64,000 nucleotides of DNA from Actinotignum schaalii (lineage in GTDB: Bacteria > Actinomycetota > Actinomycetes > Actinomycetales > Actinomycetaceae), in assembly GCF_000724605.1 (NCBI RefSeq), contig NZ_CP008802.1, positions 1,426,001 through 1,490,000 on the forward strand, in the 5' to 3' direction. A program made the position numbers and the translations under genes. Every line of letters starts with the position of its first letter. The stretch's first letter is position 1. Below are positions 35,300-44,001 of the stretch, piece after piece. The notes beneath the pieces were generated by a model, which was not told the DNA's origin, did not search any database, and worked only from the letters and a program-made list of their open reading frames with translations.

Positions 35300-36343
35300 T
35301 TATTCATCTTCCAACTGGAAGATTTCCCGATATCTTTTCAGGAATACATTCACATTGCTGGAATAATTCGGGTATGCGAGTGGGAGGCGTTCCGGATTAT
35401 CTGAATACACCAGAACACCATCGGAGAGACCTGCTGTTGCAGCTCCCTTCCTGCTGTTTTCCTCCTCAAGCTCGTTATATGCCGCCAGTGCCTTGCGCGG
35501 ATCCTCATTATCAAAATGTCGAACAGCAACTTCCTGTCTCTCACGCTCAAATATCAGGAGATATAAACCGGGATCCTCGTGCCCTTCTGTTAACTGAACA
35601 ACATCATCGGTCACGAGTTCAAGATCATCCACGATGCTCTTACTAACGCTAGAATCGTGGAGCTTTTCCCGAATTTCCTCAATACTTTGAGGAACAGCGT
35701 GATCGAGCAAAACGCCTTCGCTCAGTGCAAAACCGGCGGAGACCAGCCGGAAAAACTCCAATCGCTTCACGCCGATTTCCGACATGGCTCTCGGCGCGGG
35801 GTCTTTATAATTCTCGCCGTATACGTTGCTTGCCGCCTCAATGGCGGTCGCCCAGGCGTGCTGAAGCTCTGTGCGGAGCTGAACTTCAACGCGGTAGCTC
35901 AGGCCCTTTTCTCTGCCTTCGTTCTGGGCAAGTAGGTGGATAGAGCGGTATCCGCTCGGAGGTGCGTCAACGTAAACGTAGTCTTTTACCTTTCGGACCG
36001 ATATCGCATCGGTTATAAGCTCTCGCGCTGCGTCAAGCTCACTCATCCCCGGAAGAATGATCCGGCATCCACCGATATCATCCATCGCCCCGGCGTCGTA
36101 GTTTTTACCCGGCCGCAGAATCTTGCTCTCGATAGACTCCATTCGTTTGAGACGGAATGTTGCGAGGGCACCGCTCAAAGATCGACACACCATCCGCGCT
36201 GAATCAAATACTCCCCACGTTGGCTCGAGATGCTGCTTTCGCCATTGCTGGATAGTCGCCCGCGCCGCTGCGGCCTCTTTCTCATCCTCCGAACCGAGGA
36301 GTTTAGACGCCTTTTTTGCAGCGCTACGTGTCACCGGATCCAT
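35300..36343 (-). CDS. RelA/SpoT-domain nucleotidyltransferase, toxSAS-like
   Basis: A 347-residue protein. The synthetase core occupies about residues 40-215: DIGGCRIILPG (catalytic Asp region), PPSGYRSIHLL (G-loop tyrosine that stacks the acceptor guanine) and EVQLRTELQHAWATAIE. There is no HD hydrolase domain and no TGS/ACT. The C-terminal ~130 residues are a separate, unassigned domain. Toxic small alarmone synthetases pyrophosphorylate tRNA CCA ends or make (pp)pApp. The divergent neighbour is a Panacea-type antitoxin candidate. ATG 36343 has GGGGGAAA upstream and is preferred to the ATG six codons before. Confidence 0.8.
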   Translation of the reverse strand: MDPVTRSAAKKASKLLGSEDEKEAAAARATIQQWRKQHLEPTWGVFDSARMVCRSLSGALATFRLKRMESIESKILRPGKNYDAGAMDDIGGCRIILPGMSELDAARELITDAISVRKVKDYVYVDAPPSGYRSIHLLAQNEGREKGLSYRVEVQLRTELQHAWATAIEAASNVYGENYKDPAPRAMSEIGVKRLEFFRLVSAGFALSEGVLLDHAVPQSIEEIREKLHDSSVSKSIVDDLELVTDDVVQLTEGHEDPGLYLLIFERERQEVAVRHFDNEDPRKALAAYNELEEENSRKGAATAGLSDGVLVYSDNPERLPLAYPNYSSNVNVFLKRYREIFQLEDE

Positions 36344-36396
36344 AGTGCCAATTTCCCCCATGTTCACTAGACTACAGGGTGGAAGGAGGGCACTCG

Positions 36397-36831
36397 ATGG
36401 CATCTATTACACATGTGGCCGGATATATTTTGCAGCGCTGCGGGGATATGACCACCATGAAAATGCAGAAGCTCGCTTTTTACAGTCAAGCTCACTGCCT
36501 CGCCACGCGCGGGTATCCTCTTTTCCCGGAGGATTTCCAGGCGTGGCGAGGTGGTCCGGTTAGCCCCGCGCTCTTCAACCAGCACCGCGGAAAGTTCATT
36601 ATCCGCAAGGGCGAACTTGATAGCACAATCACGGCCGATGAAGCGCAGGTCGTGAACGAGGTAGTAGACCGCCTCGCTCAGCTCAGCGGCAATCAGCTTT
36701 CGGCTCGCACCCACAGCGAGGATCCGTGGAAGAATATGCGGGAAGGGCTTTCACCCATAGAATTTGGAGATCGCCTCATTTCCAAGGAGTCGTTGCAAAG
36801 CTACTACACTCAGCACCCGGTCCTCGGGTAA
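36397..36831 (+). CDS. Panacea/SocA-like (DUF4065) antitoxin candidate
   Basis: A 144-residue protein with the Panacea pattern: VAGYILQRCGDMTTMKMQKL, AFYSQAHCLATRGYPLFPED and FQAWRGGPVSPALFNQHRG. Panacea domains are known to neutralise several toxin families, including toxSAS enzymes, by direct binding, and SocA is a member. GGAAGGAGGG gives an ideal RBS for ATG 36397. It is divergent from the RelA/SpoT gene, with only 53 bp between start codons, so the promoters must overlap. A terminator follows. Confidence 0.85.
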   Translation: MASITHVAGYILQRCGDMTTMKMQKLAFYSQAHCLATRGYPLFPEDFQAWRGGPVSPALFNQHRGKFIIRKGELDSTITADEAQVVNEVVDRLAQLSGNQLSARTHSEDPWKNMREGLSPIEFGDRLISKESLQSYYTQHPVLG

Positions 36832-36837
36832 TGCATT

Positions 36838-36869
36838 CCCCTCGCCAAGGAATTGGTGAGGGGATTTTT
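36838..36869 (+). terminator. Rho-independent terminator after Panacea gene
   Basis: Stem CCCCTCGCC (36838-36846) with GGTGAGGGG (36855-36863), one G-T pair, followed by ATTTTTC. Confidence 0.8.
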
Positions 36870-36891
36870 CTGCGATCTTTGTGATATAGCA

Positions 36892-38142
36892 TCACTGCAC
36901 TAGAGGTCCCATGGTGCTCAGGGGAAGAACGTGAACACCGCTTGGCAACGTGAATGCGGTGCGGCCGCCGGTCACCACCGCGAGGAAATCGGGGGCTTTC
37001 ACCATACGGGCATCGCGCAGCCGGAGTAGATTGCGCTCCCCCGCGCTCACGGCGCGATCCGATTCGCCGAGTTTCACTTCGAGGCCGGCCCAGTGTCCAT
37101 CGCTGAACTCCAGCAGAATGTCTACTTCCAGGCCGCTCTCATCGCGATAACCGAAACAGGTGGAGCCGATCTGCTCCGCGTAGGTGCGAATGTCACGCAC
37201 CGCCATCGATTCAAAGATCTGGCCGAAATATTCGGGGTCATTCGCGAGCTCTTCCGGATTTGTTTGCAAGGCCGCGAGCGCCAGGGATGGATCGCAGAAA
37301 TGCAGTTTCGCCTGTTTTCGGAGTCGGGTTTTTGAGCGCAAAGACCCGCTCCAGGGCGGGAGTTCCTCAACGATGAAAATCCGGGTGAGCGCATCAAGGT
37401 AGCTTCGTACGCTTTGCGGGGAGAGTTCGCCGCCGTCCGCGGAAATATCTTGAGAGAGGGTGGTTGCCGCGGTTTCGCTCGCGATATTGCGGGCGAGGGA
37501 ACGCAGCAGGCGCCGCACCCGTTCCGGGTCGAAGCGGGCGTCTACCTGCGCGAGATCCGCATGCGCGATATTGTCCACGTAGTTCTGGACGAATCGAATA
37601 AAGGCCGGATTGCGCGAGGAGACAAGGAAGGGCCAGCCGCCCCGCACCGCTTCGGTCGCGAGTTCGGGGTAACTGAGAGCCCCGGGTACGTGGCGCACGT
37701 TTGTGGTGGTACGTAGCTCGTTCAGGGTGATGCGGTCTTCCCGCGGATATGCTTCGCCCAGGGCCATGGGGCGCATGCGCACCCGGGAAAGCCGCCCGGC
37801 TCCGGTGTGGCGGGTGATTGAATCGGCCGGGGTGGCCGAGCCCGATAAAATGAACTGCCCCGGGGCGCGCCGCACGTCGATTTCGTGGCGGATCTCGTTC
37901 CAGAGAATCGGGGCGAGCTGCCATTCGTCAACGAGCCGGGGAACATCGCCTTCCAGAACTCCCTGGGGATTGAGTTCCGCGAGGCGCTGGTTGGATGCCT
38001 GGTCCACGCGGAATTCTGATTTAGCGTGGAATATACCCGTTTCCGTTTTGCCGCAGCCGCGCGCGCCTTCAATCACCACGCCACCCATGATTGCCAGGTC
38101 TTGTTGCAGCGTTGTATCAACCGCGCGCCGAATATAAGCCAT
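36892..38142 (-). CDS. AAA ATPase with DUF4143 domain
   Basis: A 416-residue protein. It starts YIRRAVDTTLQQDLAIMGGV, then has Walker A EGARGCGKTETG, Walker B-like PRLVDEWQLAP and the sensor FILSGSATP. The C-terminal DUF4143 part has a PD-(D/E)XK-like core, LEVDILLEFSDGHWAGLEVK (D, then E-x-K). Such ATPases are common accessory genes of unclear role, often seen as anti-phage or regulatory genes. Four 23-bp repeats lie immediately upstream of the start and are probably its operator. Confidence 0.88.
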   Translation of the reverse strand: MAYIRRAVDTTLQQDLAIMGGVVIEGARGCGKTETGIFHAKSEFRVDQASNQRLAELNPQGVLEGDVPRLVDEWQLAPILWNEIRHEIDVRRAPGQFILSGSATPADSITRHTGAGRLSRVRMRPMALGEAYPREDRITLNELRTTTNVRHVPGALSYPELATEAVRGGWPFLVSSRNPAFIRFVQNYVDNIAHADLAQVDARFDPERVRRLLRSLARNIASETAATTLSQDISADGGELSPQSVRSYLDALTRIFIVEELPPWSGSLRSKTRLRKQAKLHFCDPSLALAALQTNPEELANDPEYFGQIFESMAVRDIRTYAEQIGSTCFGYRDESGLEVDILLEFSDGHWAGLEVKLGESDRAVSAGERNLLRLRDARMVKAPDFLAVVTGGRTAFTLPSGVHVLPLSTMGPLVQ

Positions 38143-38171
38143 GCTGTGAGACTAGCCGTTTCGCGTGACAT

Positions 38172-38254
38172 TGTCACTATTGCGGGAGTTTGGATATCAC
38201 TTTTGCGGACTTAGTGATATCACTATTGCGGGCTTTTCATTATCAGTCTTGCGG
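38172..38254. repeat. Four 23-bp tandem direct repeats in promoter of the DUF4143 ATPase
   Basis: TGTCACTATTGCGG (38172), TATCACTTTTGCGG (38195), TATCACTATTGCGG (38218) and TATCAGTCTTGCGG (38241), exactly 23 bp apart. They start 30 bp upstream of the ATPase gene. Repeat 3 lies in a palindrome, AGTGATATCACT (38213-38224). The arrangement fits cooperative binding of a repressor, possibly the ATPase itself. The rest of 38143-38431 holds no gene. Confidence 0.85.
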
Positions 38255-38565
38255 ATTCGCGGTTGTAGTTTTTTTGCAGTTTCGCAGCTTTTGCTTTTAC
38301 GGGGCCGGGCTTTTCCTCACTAGGTGCCGGGCTTTTCCTCACAGCTCATAGCAAGCCCAGCTCCCGGGCCCGCCGGCTATACTTTTCGGCAGGAGCTCGT
38401 GACATACCGGGCACAAGGAAAGATTGGATCAATGAGCGCTTTTGAACCGTACCCGCAACGGGGGCAGCAACAGAACCAGCAGTATCCACTTCCGGGACAG
38501 CCGTATCAAGGGCCGGGACAGCCGTACCCCACCGCTCCGGAGGCGTATCCCACAGCCCCGCCCGC

Positions 38566-38665
38566 GTATTACTACCAAGAGCCGCAATTCCGCAGGGTCA
38601 ACAAGATCGTTTACGTACTCCTTGCTTTCTTCCTTGGTGGATTCGGCGTGCATCGCTTCCTGCGC
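38566..38665 (+). repeat. Left 100-bp direct repeat (long target duplication)
   Basis: Starts GTATTACTACCAAGAGCC and ends CATCGCTTCCTGCGC. It appears identical to 40367-40466 base for base on inspection. It directly abuts the IS left end (CTGAGTCGTGC). Confidence 0.92.
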
Positions 38666-40366
38666 CTGAGTCGTGCAACTTTTTGAGTTTTGAGATTTTC
38701 TCGAGTGTTTTGCCTGGTCAGGGGCTTGTGGTTGGTGGTTTTGGGTCACTAAAAGGGTGGTGGTGTTTTAGCTAGACTAAGGCCATGGCGCCTTTCCTAC
38801 GTAAAGTGAGAACCGCCTCGGGTGCCACGGCCGTGCAGATCGTGGAAAAACAAGGCCGGGTAAACCGGGTCATCAAACACCTCGGCTCAGCACACGACGA
38901 GGCCACACTGGCAGCATTACTCGAGAAAGGCCGCCAAGAACTCTCCCCGGGCCAGTTAAAACTCGACTTATTCGATAGTGGTAGCCCTGGTAGCCCGCGC
39001 GCTTCTACCCTGGCTAAACGATCAACACTACTGTGGCAAGTCCTCCAGGACGCCTACCGGGTAGTGGGCTTCGACCAGGCTATCAGAGACAACGTATTCG
39101 AGCAGTTGGTTTTAGCCAGAATTGTTGAACCGGCCTCGAAAGCCGACACAATCCGTATCCTCGACGAGCTCGGCGTCGAGCACGCGAGTTTGCGTACCAT
39201 ATTCACTACCCTGCGTCGCTGCGCGGATAAAGACTACCGCTCCCAACTCGCCCAGGCGTGTTTCCAGCACGCCACAAAATCCGGGGATCTATCACTGGTG
39301 TTGTATGACGTGACTACCCTGTATTTCGAGGCTGAACGCGAGGACGAGGACGGGGACGCGAATGAGGGATTACGGAAAGTCGGGTACTCGAAAGAAAGAC
39401 GTGTTGACCCTCAAATCGTGGTGGGTTTGCTGGTAGACCGTGGCGGGTTTCCTTTGGAGATCGGTTGTTTTGAGGGTAACAAAGCTGAAACTAAAACCAT
39501 TCTCCCAGTCGTGAAAGGCTTTCAAGCCCGTCACGGGTTAGATAGTTTCGTGGTGGTAGCAGACGCGGGAATGCTCAGCGCCAACAACCTCAAGGAATTA
39601 GACGCAGCCGGGTTCAGGTTCATAGTCGGGGCCAGGCAAACCAAAGCACCCTACGATCTGGAATCCCATTTCCACTGGCATGGCGCGTCTTTTACTGACG
39701 GGCAGATTATCGACACGGTCACGCCCAGGCATGCCAATACGAAAGTCAATGACAAGTTGAAGGAAGGCGAGCCTGTGTGGGATGAGACTATGGTCAAGTC
39801 CTGGCGGGCTATCTGGCAGTACTCCGCAAGGGCGAGCCCGCAGGGATGGGCTCACCCTGGAAGCCCAACGCCGGCGTGCTATGGAAGCGATAGAAGGCGT
39901 TAAGCCCGCGCGTAAACCCAGGTTCGTGAAAACCACTCGTAACGGTTGTAGTTTCGATGAGGTGGCCTTTGAACGCGCCCGGAGGCTAGAAGGATTGAAA
40001 GGCTATGTCACTAATATCCCGGCCATGGTGGCTCCGGCAACGCAAATCATTGATTCCTACCACGAATTGTGGCATGTAGAACAGTCTTTCCGTATGTCTA
40101 AATCGGATTTACGAGCCAGGCCGATATTCCACCGGAAGCGTGACGCAATTGAAGCGCACCTGACCGTGGTGATGGGTGCTTTGGCTATCTCCCGTTATCT
40201 CTACCAGAAAACCGGGGTCACGACTAAAAAACTCGTACGCCTGCTACGCCCGATCCAGGAACAAACCATCCTTTATCAAGGCCATGAAATCCGTTCCAGT
40301 GATCCCGTCCCGCCCCAAGCCCAAGAAATCCTAGACAGTCTGGGTCACTAAAGTTGCACGACTCAG
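38666..40366 (+). mobile_element. IS1634/IS1549-type insertion sequence (1701 bp)
   Basis: Perfect 17-bp terminal inverted repeats, CTGAGTCGTGCAACTTT (38666-38682 and, inverted, 40350-40366), bound one transposase gene. The insertion is flanked by 100-bp direct repeats of the target gene. Long, variable target duplications are known for IS1634 and IS1549 of this family. The transposase frame is broken by a single-base shift, so this copy may be inactive now. Confidence 0.92.
38785..40351 (+). pseudogene. IS1634-family transposase with +1 frameshift
   Basis: The first frame (38785-39903) runs to VKSWRAIWQYSARASPQGWA. The conserved continuation (RARRDGLTLEAQRRRAMEA, then GLKGYVTNIPA and ELWHVEQSFRMSKSDLRARP) is in the +1 frame to 40351. 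Removing one G near 39830 (AGGGCGA to AGGCGA) restores WQYSARRARRDGLTL. Catalytic residues are visible: D in VLYDVTTLYFE, D in VVADAGMLS and E in HVEQSFRMSK. The full length would be about 521 residues. A sequencing error or a real inactivating mutation are both possible. Confidence 0.85.
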
Positions 40367-40466
40367 GTATTACTACCAAGAGCCGCAATTCCGCAGGGTC
40401 AACAAGATCGTTTACGTACTCCTTGCTTTCTTCCTTGGTGGATTCGGCGTGCATCGCTTCCTGCGC
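40367..40466 (+). repeat. Right 100-bp direct repeat (long target duplication)
   Basis: Copy of 38566-38665. It abuts the IS right end and is followed by the remainder of the TM2 gene. Confidence 0.92.
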
Positions 40467-40633
40467 GGCCAGGTAGGTATCGGAATCTGCATGATTCTGT
40501 TTAACTGGCTCACTATCGGAATTTGGGCGCTGGTGGAGTTCATTATCGGCTGCGTCAAACTCAGCAAGTACCCCGGCGACGATTTCATCTTCACCCAGAG
40601 CGGGGATTGGATTTACTAAGAAAGGGGTAGCTC

Positions 40634-41254
40634 GTGGACACGATTCGTCTCACCTTTGACGCGGAGAATGACATCGTCACCCTGGAAACGCCTGACACCA
40701 CCCTGGAAGCTGATTTCCCACCTCGCGATAAATATGACTTCGAACCGGGTGCAAAAGTATCCGTCATTGTCTCTGCCATGATGCACGCCCTGTCCCTGGA
40801 TCCTAATACCAGCAATGAGGAAAAGGACTTGTGGTGGCGCCTGGATGTTAACCCCGAGGACATTCTCAACCACTACAAGAAGGAGAGTGACTGGGATACC
40901 ACGTTCTCCTTTACCTTCGTTGGCAAAAACCCCCACGAGAAACGGGACGGGTGCATCCAACACGTATATATCGATGACGGGAGCGGCAATATTCGGGCCT
41001 TCGCGGAAAGTTCTCCTGAAGATAAGTGGAACGATGATTACGATACCATCGGCTACACGAATCGGAATTCCTATTTCTGCCCCGATTCAGAACTGGGATT
41101 CACCATGAAAGAAAGCCTCAAACTGGGGTACAAAGCCATCGATTACTGGATGGTTCGCCCCACTACCGGGCCGGATAGCGGCCAGTGGAAGCTGGAGTTC
41201 CGCCTACCCACCGTTTGGAAACGTCCGCCGCTACAACCATTGGGCTGGCATTAG
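40634..41254 (+). CDS. Hypothetical acidic protein downstream of TM2 gene
   Basis: A 206-residue protein, start GTG 40634 after AAAGGGG, 14 bp from the TM2 stop, so originally cotranscribed. Very acidic and aromatic (WWRLDVNPEDILNHYKKESD, RNSYFCPDSELGFTMKESLK). No signal peptide, no recognised family. Its expression may now depend on a promoter in or near the IS. Confidence 0.6.
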   Translation: MDTIRLTFDAENDIVTLETPDTTLEADFPPRDKYDFEPGAKVSVIVSAMMHALSLDPNTSNEEKDLWWRLDVNPEDILNHYKKESDWDTTFSFTFVGKNPHEKRDGCIQHVYIDDGSGNIRAFAESSPEDKWNDDYDTIGYTNRNSYFCPDSELGFTMKESLKLGYKAIDYWMVRPTTGPDSGQWKLEFRLPTVWKRPPLQPLGWH

Positions 41255-42021
41255 TACACCAACCGCAGCGTGGGGGTGTCGCCGTCGCGGCCCTGGGCGA
41301 TGGCAATGGACTCATCAGCGGCGGTGCCCAGAGTTTGCCCTGGCATGAGGGTTGCGCCGTCGGAAATAATATATCCGGCGGTGTTCGCGAGCAGTTCGTA
41401 CACGGCTTCGCGCGGGCGGTGACTGTCCTTCACCTCGAGGTCGAGGTGCCCGAACAGCGGCAGGCCCACGGTGCGCCCGGACACTACCTCGCCGGCGCGC
41501 ATCGGAACGTAAATCCACAGGAGGAACGGGTCTGCGGCGTCGATCCGATAACCGGTCACCACATCGGCGGGGTAGATGATGCCCAGCTCGGGGCGCGCCA
41601 CGCCCACCGCGGCTTCCTCGCCCATGAGCGAGTGGATCACGGCCGTGTACACGCGGTGCAGCGTGTGCATGGAGGTACGACGACGCGCCGCGAACTCGTC
41701 GCTCACCGGGTCGGGCATGTCCTCCCCGGCGCGCGCCATATCGGAGAAAAACGTCATCATAATGTGGAAAGCGTGCGGCGGGGTGGCGCCCTCCAGCGCG
41801 GCCGGCCCCGAGACGGGCGTGAGCAACACCGTCACGCCGCTAGCCAGAAAATTGAACACCTGCCCGCCGGGGAGCTCATCCAGGTGGACATCGAGGGCCT
41901 GGCCGTCCACTTCCACGCGTTCCAGCGCCGCGCGCACGTCAATCGGCGCACTAAAAAGGGCGACGGCGCCCAGGTGGTCAGGGGCAACGGGATGAATAGC
42001 GGACACCGGAACTTGAGCCAT
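41251..42021 (-). CDS. DUF4261-domain protein
   Basis: A 256-residue protein. The C-terminal segment REAVYELLANTAGYIISDGA, followed by TLMPGQTLG, matches the DUF4261 ending (ISDG-x-T-x-G). The N-terminus has a beta-rich repeat-like domain (VALFSAPIDVRAALERVEVD). ATG 42021 is chosen to begin MAQVPVSAIH. It converges on the preceding gene with a 4-bp overlap. Function unknown. Confidence 0.65.
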   Translation of the reverse strand: MAQVPVSAIHPVAPDHLGAVALFSAPIDVRAALERVEVDGQALDVHLDELPGGQVFNFLASGVTVLLTPVSGPAALEGATPPHAFHIMMTFFSDMARAGEDMPDPVSDEFAARRRTSMHTLHRVYTAVIHSLMGEEAAVGVARPELGIIYPADVVTGYRIDAADPFLLWIYVPMRAGEVVSGRTVGLPLFGHLDLEVKDSHRPREAVYELLANTAGYIISDGATLMPGQTLGTAADESIAIAQGRDGDTPTLRLVY

Positions 42022-42194
42022 GTGCCCTATCGTAGCGGCTTGGCCAAGGTGGGCGCGATGCGGGAGTCCTCCCCGGGACAAATGGGGGTTCTCGCTTCGC
42101 ACGCGACCCGGTGCGGCTTCACGAGAATACGGTCTTCCCTCCCCACGCGAGGCCCGCTACACTGGAAACGAAAGAAACGAAAAGGAGGTGTGAC

Positions 42195-42647
42195 GTGACC
42201 ACTGTTTCACATGATGACAAAATCGCGCAGATTGATCCGGAGATCATGGATCGAATCCGCCGGCTTCTCGCTAAGTCACGCAGGGTTGGATTGACCTTTG
42301 ACGGCGTCACTATCGAAATTCCGCCGCTGCTGCGCGCGCAGATTTCGATGGCTGTGCAGGAGGAACCGGATGGAGATAGGGAAATCTCCACTCAGGAAGC
42401 TGCCGATCTGTTGAATATAACTCGCCCAACCGTAGTGAAGCTATGCGAAGAAGGCACAATACCGTTCCGAAAAATCACCACCCATCGCCGGCTTTGGCTC
42501 TCCGATGTTCTGAACTATCGCGAAAAGCAGCGGCATCAAACTCGCGAAGCTCTCGATGCTCTCATGGCAGATTCCTATGCCATGGGCGATTACGACGAAG
42601 ACCCCGAAGTTATCGCCCAGGCAATTCGCGATATGGGCGCCGAGTAG
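42195..42647 (+). CDS. Excisionase-family (HTH_17) DNA-binding protein, antitoxin-like
   Basis: A 150-residue protein. A MerR/excisionase-type winged helix: STQEAADLLNITRPTVVKLC, then EEGTIPFRKITTHRRLWLSD. It is preceded by an N-terminal arm and followed by a helical tail ending MGDYDEDPEVIAQAIRDMGA. This layout is typical of antitoxins of PIN-domain toxins, but no PIN gene follows; the next gene is convergent 42 bp away. GTG 42195 has AAAGGAGGTG. Confidence 0.8.
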   Translation: MTTVSHDDKIAQIDPEIMDRIRRLLAKSRRVGLTFDGVTIEIPPLLRAQISMAVQEEPDGDREISTQEAADLLNITRPTVVKLCEEGTIPFRKITTHRRLWLSDVLNYREKQRHQTREALDALMADSYAMGDYDEDPEVIAQAIRDMGAE

Positions 42648-42689
42648 CGGATACGCACAAAAGAAGAGTGACCTTCTTTCAGGCGTCGA

Positions 42690-43841
42690 TTATCTCAGGC
42701 GCAGCTGGATAACCTGCGATTCACCACCGTCACCGAAGTTGTCCGCAGTAGCGATATCTGCGGCAGAATCCGCAGCGGAATCGAGATGCAGCCAGGAGTT
42801 AATCCATTCCGGTTTGAGCCCCAAAGCTTCGGACATCTTAAAAGCCAGGGCTTTCTTGCCGAATACTCGCTCCGCCGCTTGCCTGAACAAGGAAGGCTTT
42901 TCCGGAGGGACAATCACCGGCTCGCGCTTACGCCAGCCGGCGTTAGCCAGCTGAATCTGCAGACTCCGGAAACGGTGCTGCGTAATGATCCCAAGGCGAT
43001 GGGCACGCACGGCAGCGGCTGCTACACTGATTCCGTATTCTCGCCTGATATCTAGCAAGCTACGTAGCGGCGTCGTTTCATTAATACGTGCCCGGGCCAC
43101 GGATTCCGGAAGCAATAGCGCCCCCGCAAAATCGTAGGCACGGCGTTCTTGCGGAGCGCGAGTGGAAGGGATCGGCTGAGTAAGGCCCTGATCGAATAGA
43201 AGGTGCCCCAGTTCGTGAGCGAGCGTAAGGCGCTGGCGCGCACCTTCTGTACGGTGCACAATACTGATCGCAGGGCGAGTATTTTCCCTGCTAGGCAAGG
43301 AAATCGCGAGGTGCCCAGCGTCTTCCGCGCCATCAAGAAGCGGGTACACAACAGCAACCCCCAGAAGCCCGAGGATATGGGTGACATTTCGAATCGGCTC
43401 CGTGGCACTGAGCCCAAGAACCTTACGAGTCTGTTCAGCGACCTTTTCCACACCCAAGCCCGCAGCAAGCAAATCAGTACTGGGAAAATCGAGGTACCCA
43501 GATTCTCGTGAAACTACATCCCAAGCGCGGTTTACTTCTCGCGCGAGCTGATTGACCTTGCGCTCAGCGGTTACTGTGGCGGTACTAGATTTACGGAAAG
43601 TCGCGGTTGCGTTAACGAACTTTAAATCGTCCACCGCGAAGAAAGACAGCGGCACGTGGAAGCTCTGCGCTGCCCGCACCGCAATTTCCTCGGAGAGTGG
43701 CTTTTCTTTCCGTAGCACCTTGGAGATAAAGGGTTGGCTCATGCCCAGGAGGTCACTGAGGTTCTGCTGATTCACTCCAGTGATGTCTTTTAGAGCCCGA
43801 AGCCTCTCAGCTCGAACCCAGCCGTCTACTGTTGACTGCAC
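42690..43841 (-). CDS. XRE HTH plus ImmA/IrrE metallopeptidase
   Basis: A 383-residue protein. The N-terminal XRE-type helix-turn-helix reads LSDLLGMSQPFISKVLRKEK. The ImmA/IrrE peptidase domain has HELGH at 209-213 and a downstream E in RRAYDFAGALLLP (gluzincin ligands). The C-terminal ~100 residues are unassigned. Such proteins derepress mobile or defence genes by cleaving a repressor, or act as antitoxins. It is divergent from the restriction cassette across a 160-bp promoter region. The GTG start at 43841 has a weak RBS. Confidence 0.85.
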   Translation of the reverse strand: MQSTVDGWVRAERLRALKDITGVNQQNLSDLLGMSQPFISKVLRKEKPLSEEIAVRAAQSFHVPLSFFAVDDLKFVNATATFRKSSTATVTAERKVNQLAREVNRAWDVVSRESGYLDFPSTDLLAAGLGVEKVAEQTRKVLGLSATEPIRNVTHILGLLGVAVVYPLLDGAEDAGHLAISLPSRENTRPAISIVHRTEGARQRLTLAHELGHLLFDQGLTQPIPSTRAPQERRAYDFAGALLLPESVARARINETTPLRSLLDIRREYGISVAAAAVRAHRLGIITQHRFRSLQIQLANAGWRKREPVIVPPEKPSLFRQAAERVFGKKALAFKMSEALGLKPEWINSWLHLDSAADSAADIATADNFGDGGESQVIQLRLR

Positions 43842-44001
43842 CCTAATTCTCCGTTTGCCGGATTACCGCTTGACTGCTTCCATAGTAGTCGTGGCTCGAC
43901 TCCCCAAAATTTCTGTCGCAAGCCCCCTCTAAGATAGGAACGTACCGCCCGAGCCGCAGCACCCGCGCCGCGCCCGGGCCCGTCCGCGAAAGGAGCCGGC
44001 C

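Larger units (their letters stand above)
38432..40619 (+). pseudogene. TM2-domain membrane protein, split by an IS1634-type element
   Basis: The left part (38432-38665) encodes a Pro/Gln/Tyr-rich N-terminus and a first helix (RRVNKIVYVLLAFFLGGFGV-HRFLR). The right part (40467-40619) continues in frame as GQVGIGICMILFNWLTIGIW to FIIGCVKLSKYP and ends DWIY. Removing the IS and one 100-bp direct repeat restores a 128-residue TM2 protein (two helices joined by a short G-x-H-R-F-L turn). The right-hand repeat repeats codons 46-78, so a partial protein could be made there. The following gene is 14 bp downstream. Confidence 0.9.

Noticed and set aside
34197-35300. preQ1 riboswitch upstream of the queuosine transporter or tgt
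   Set aside because: No preQ1-I or preQ1-II consensus was visible in either leader; only a TATAAT box was found.
38172-38254. CRISPR array
   Set aside because: The period is only 23 bp, with about 9 bp between conserved cores, and no cas genes are present; it fits promoter repeats.
38429-38749. 106-codon - strand frame antisense to the TM2 gene
   Set aside because: Its C-terminal part is the antisense of the Pro/Gln-rich TM2 N-terminus and crosses the IS junction.
40634-42647. PIN-domain toxin partner for the excisionase-like antitoxin
   Set aside because: The 42 bp downstream contain no start of a PIN gene and the next gene is convergent.
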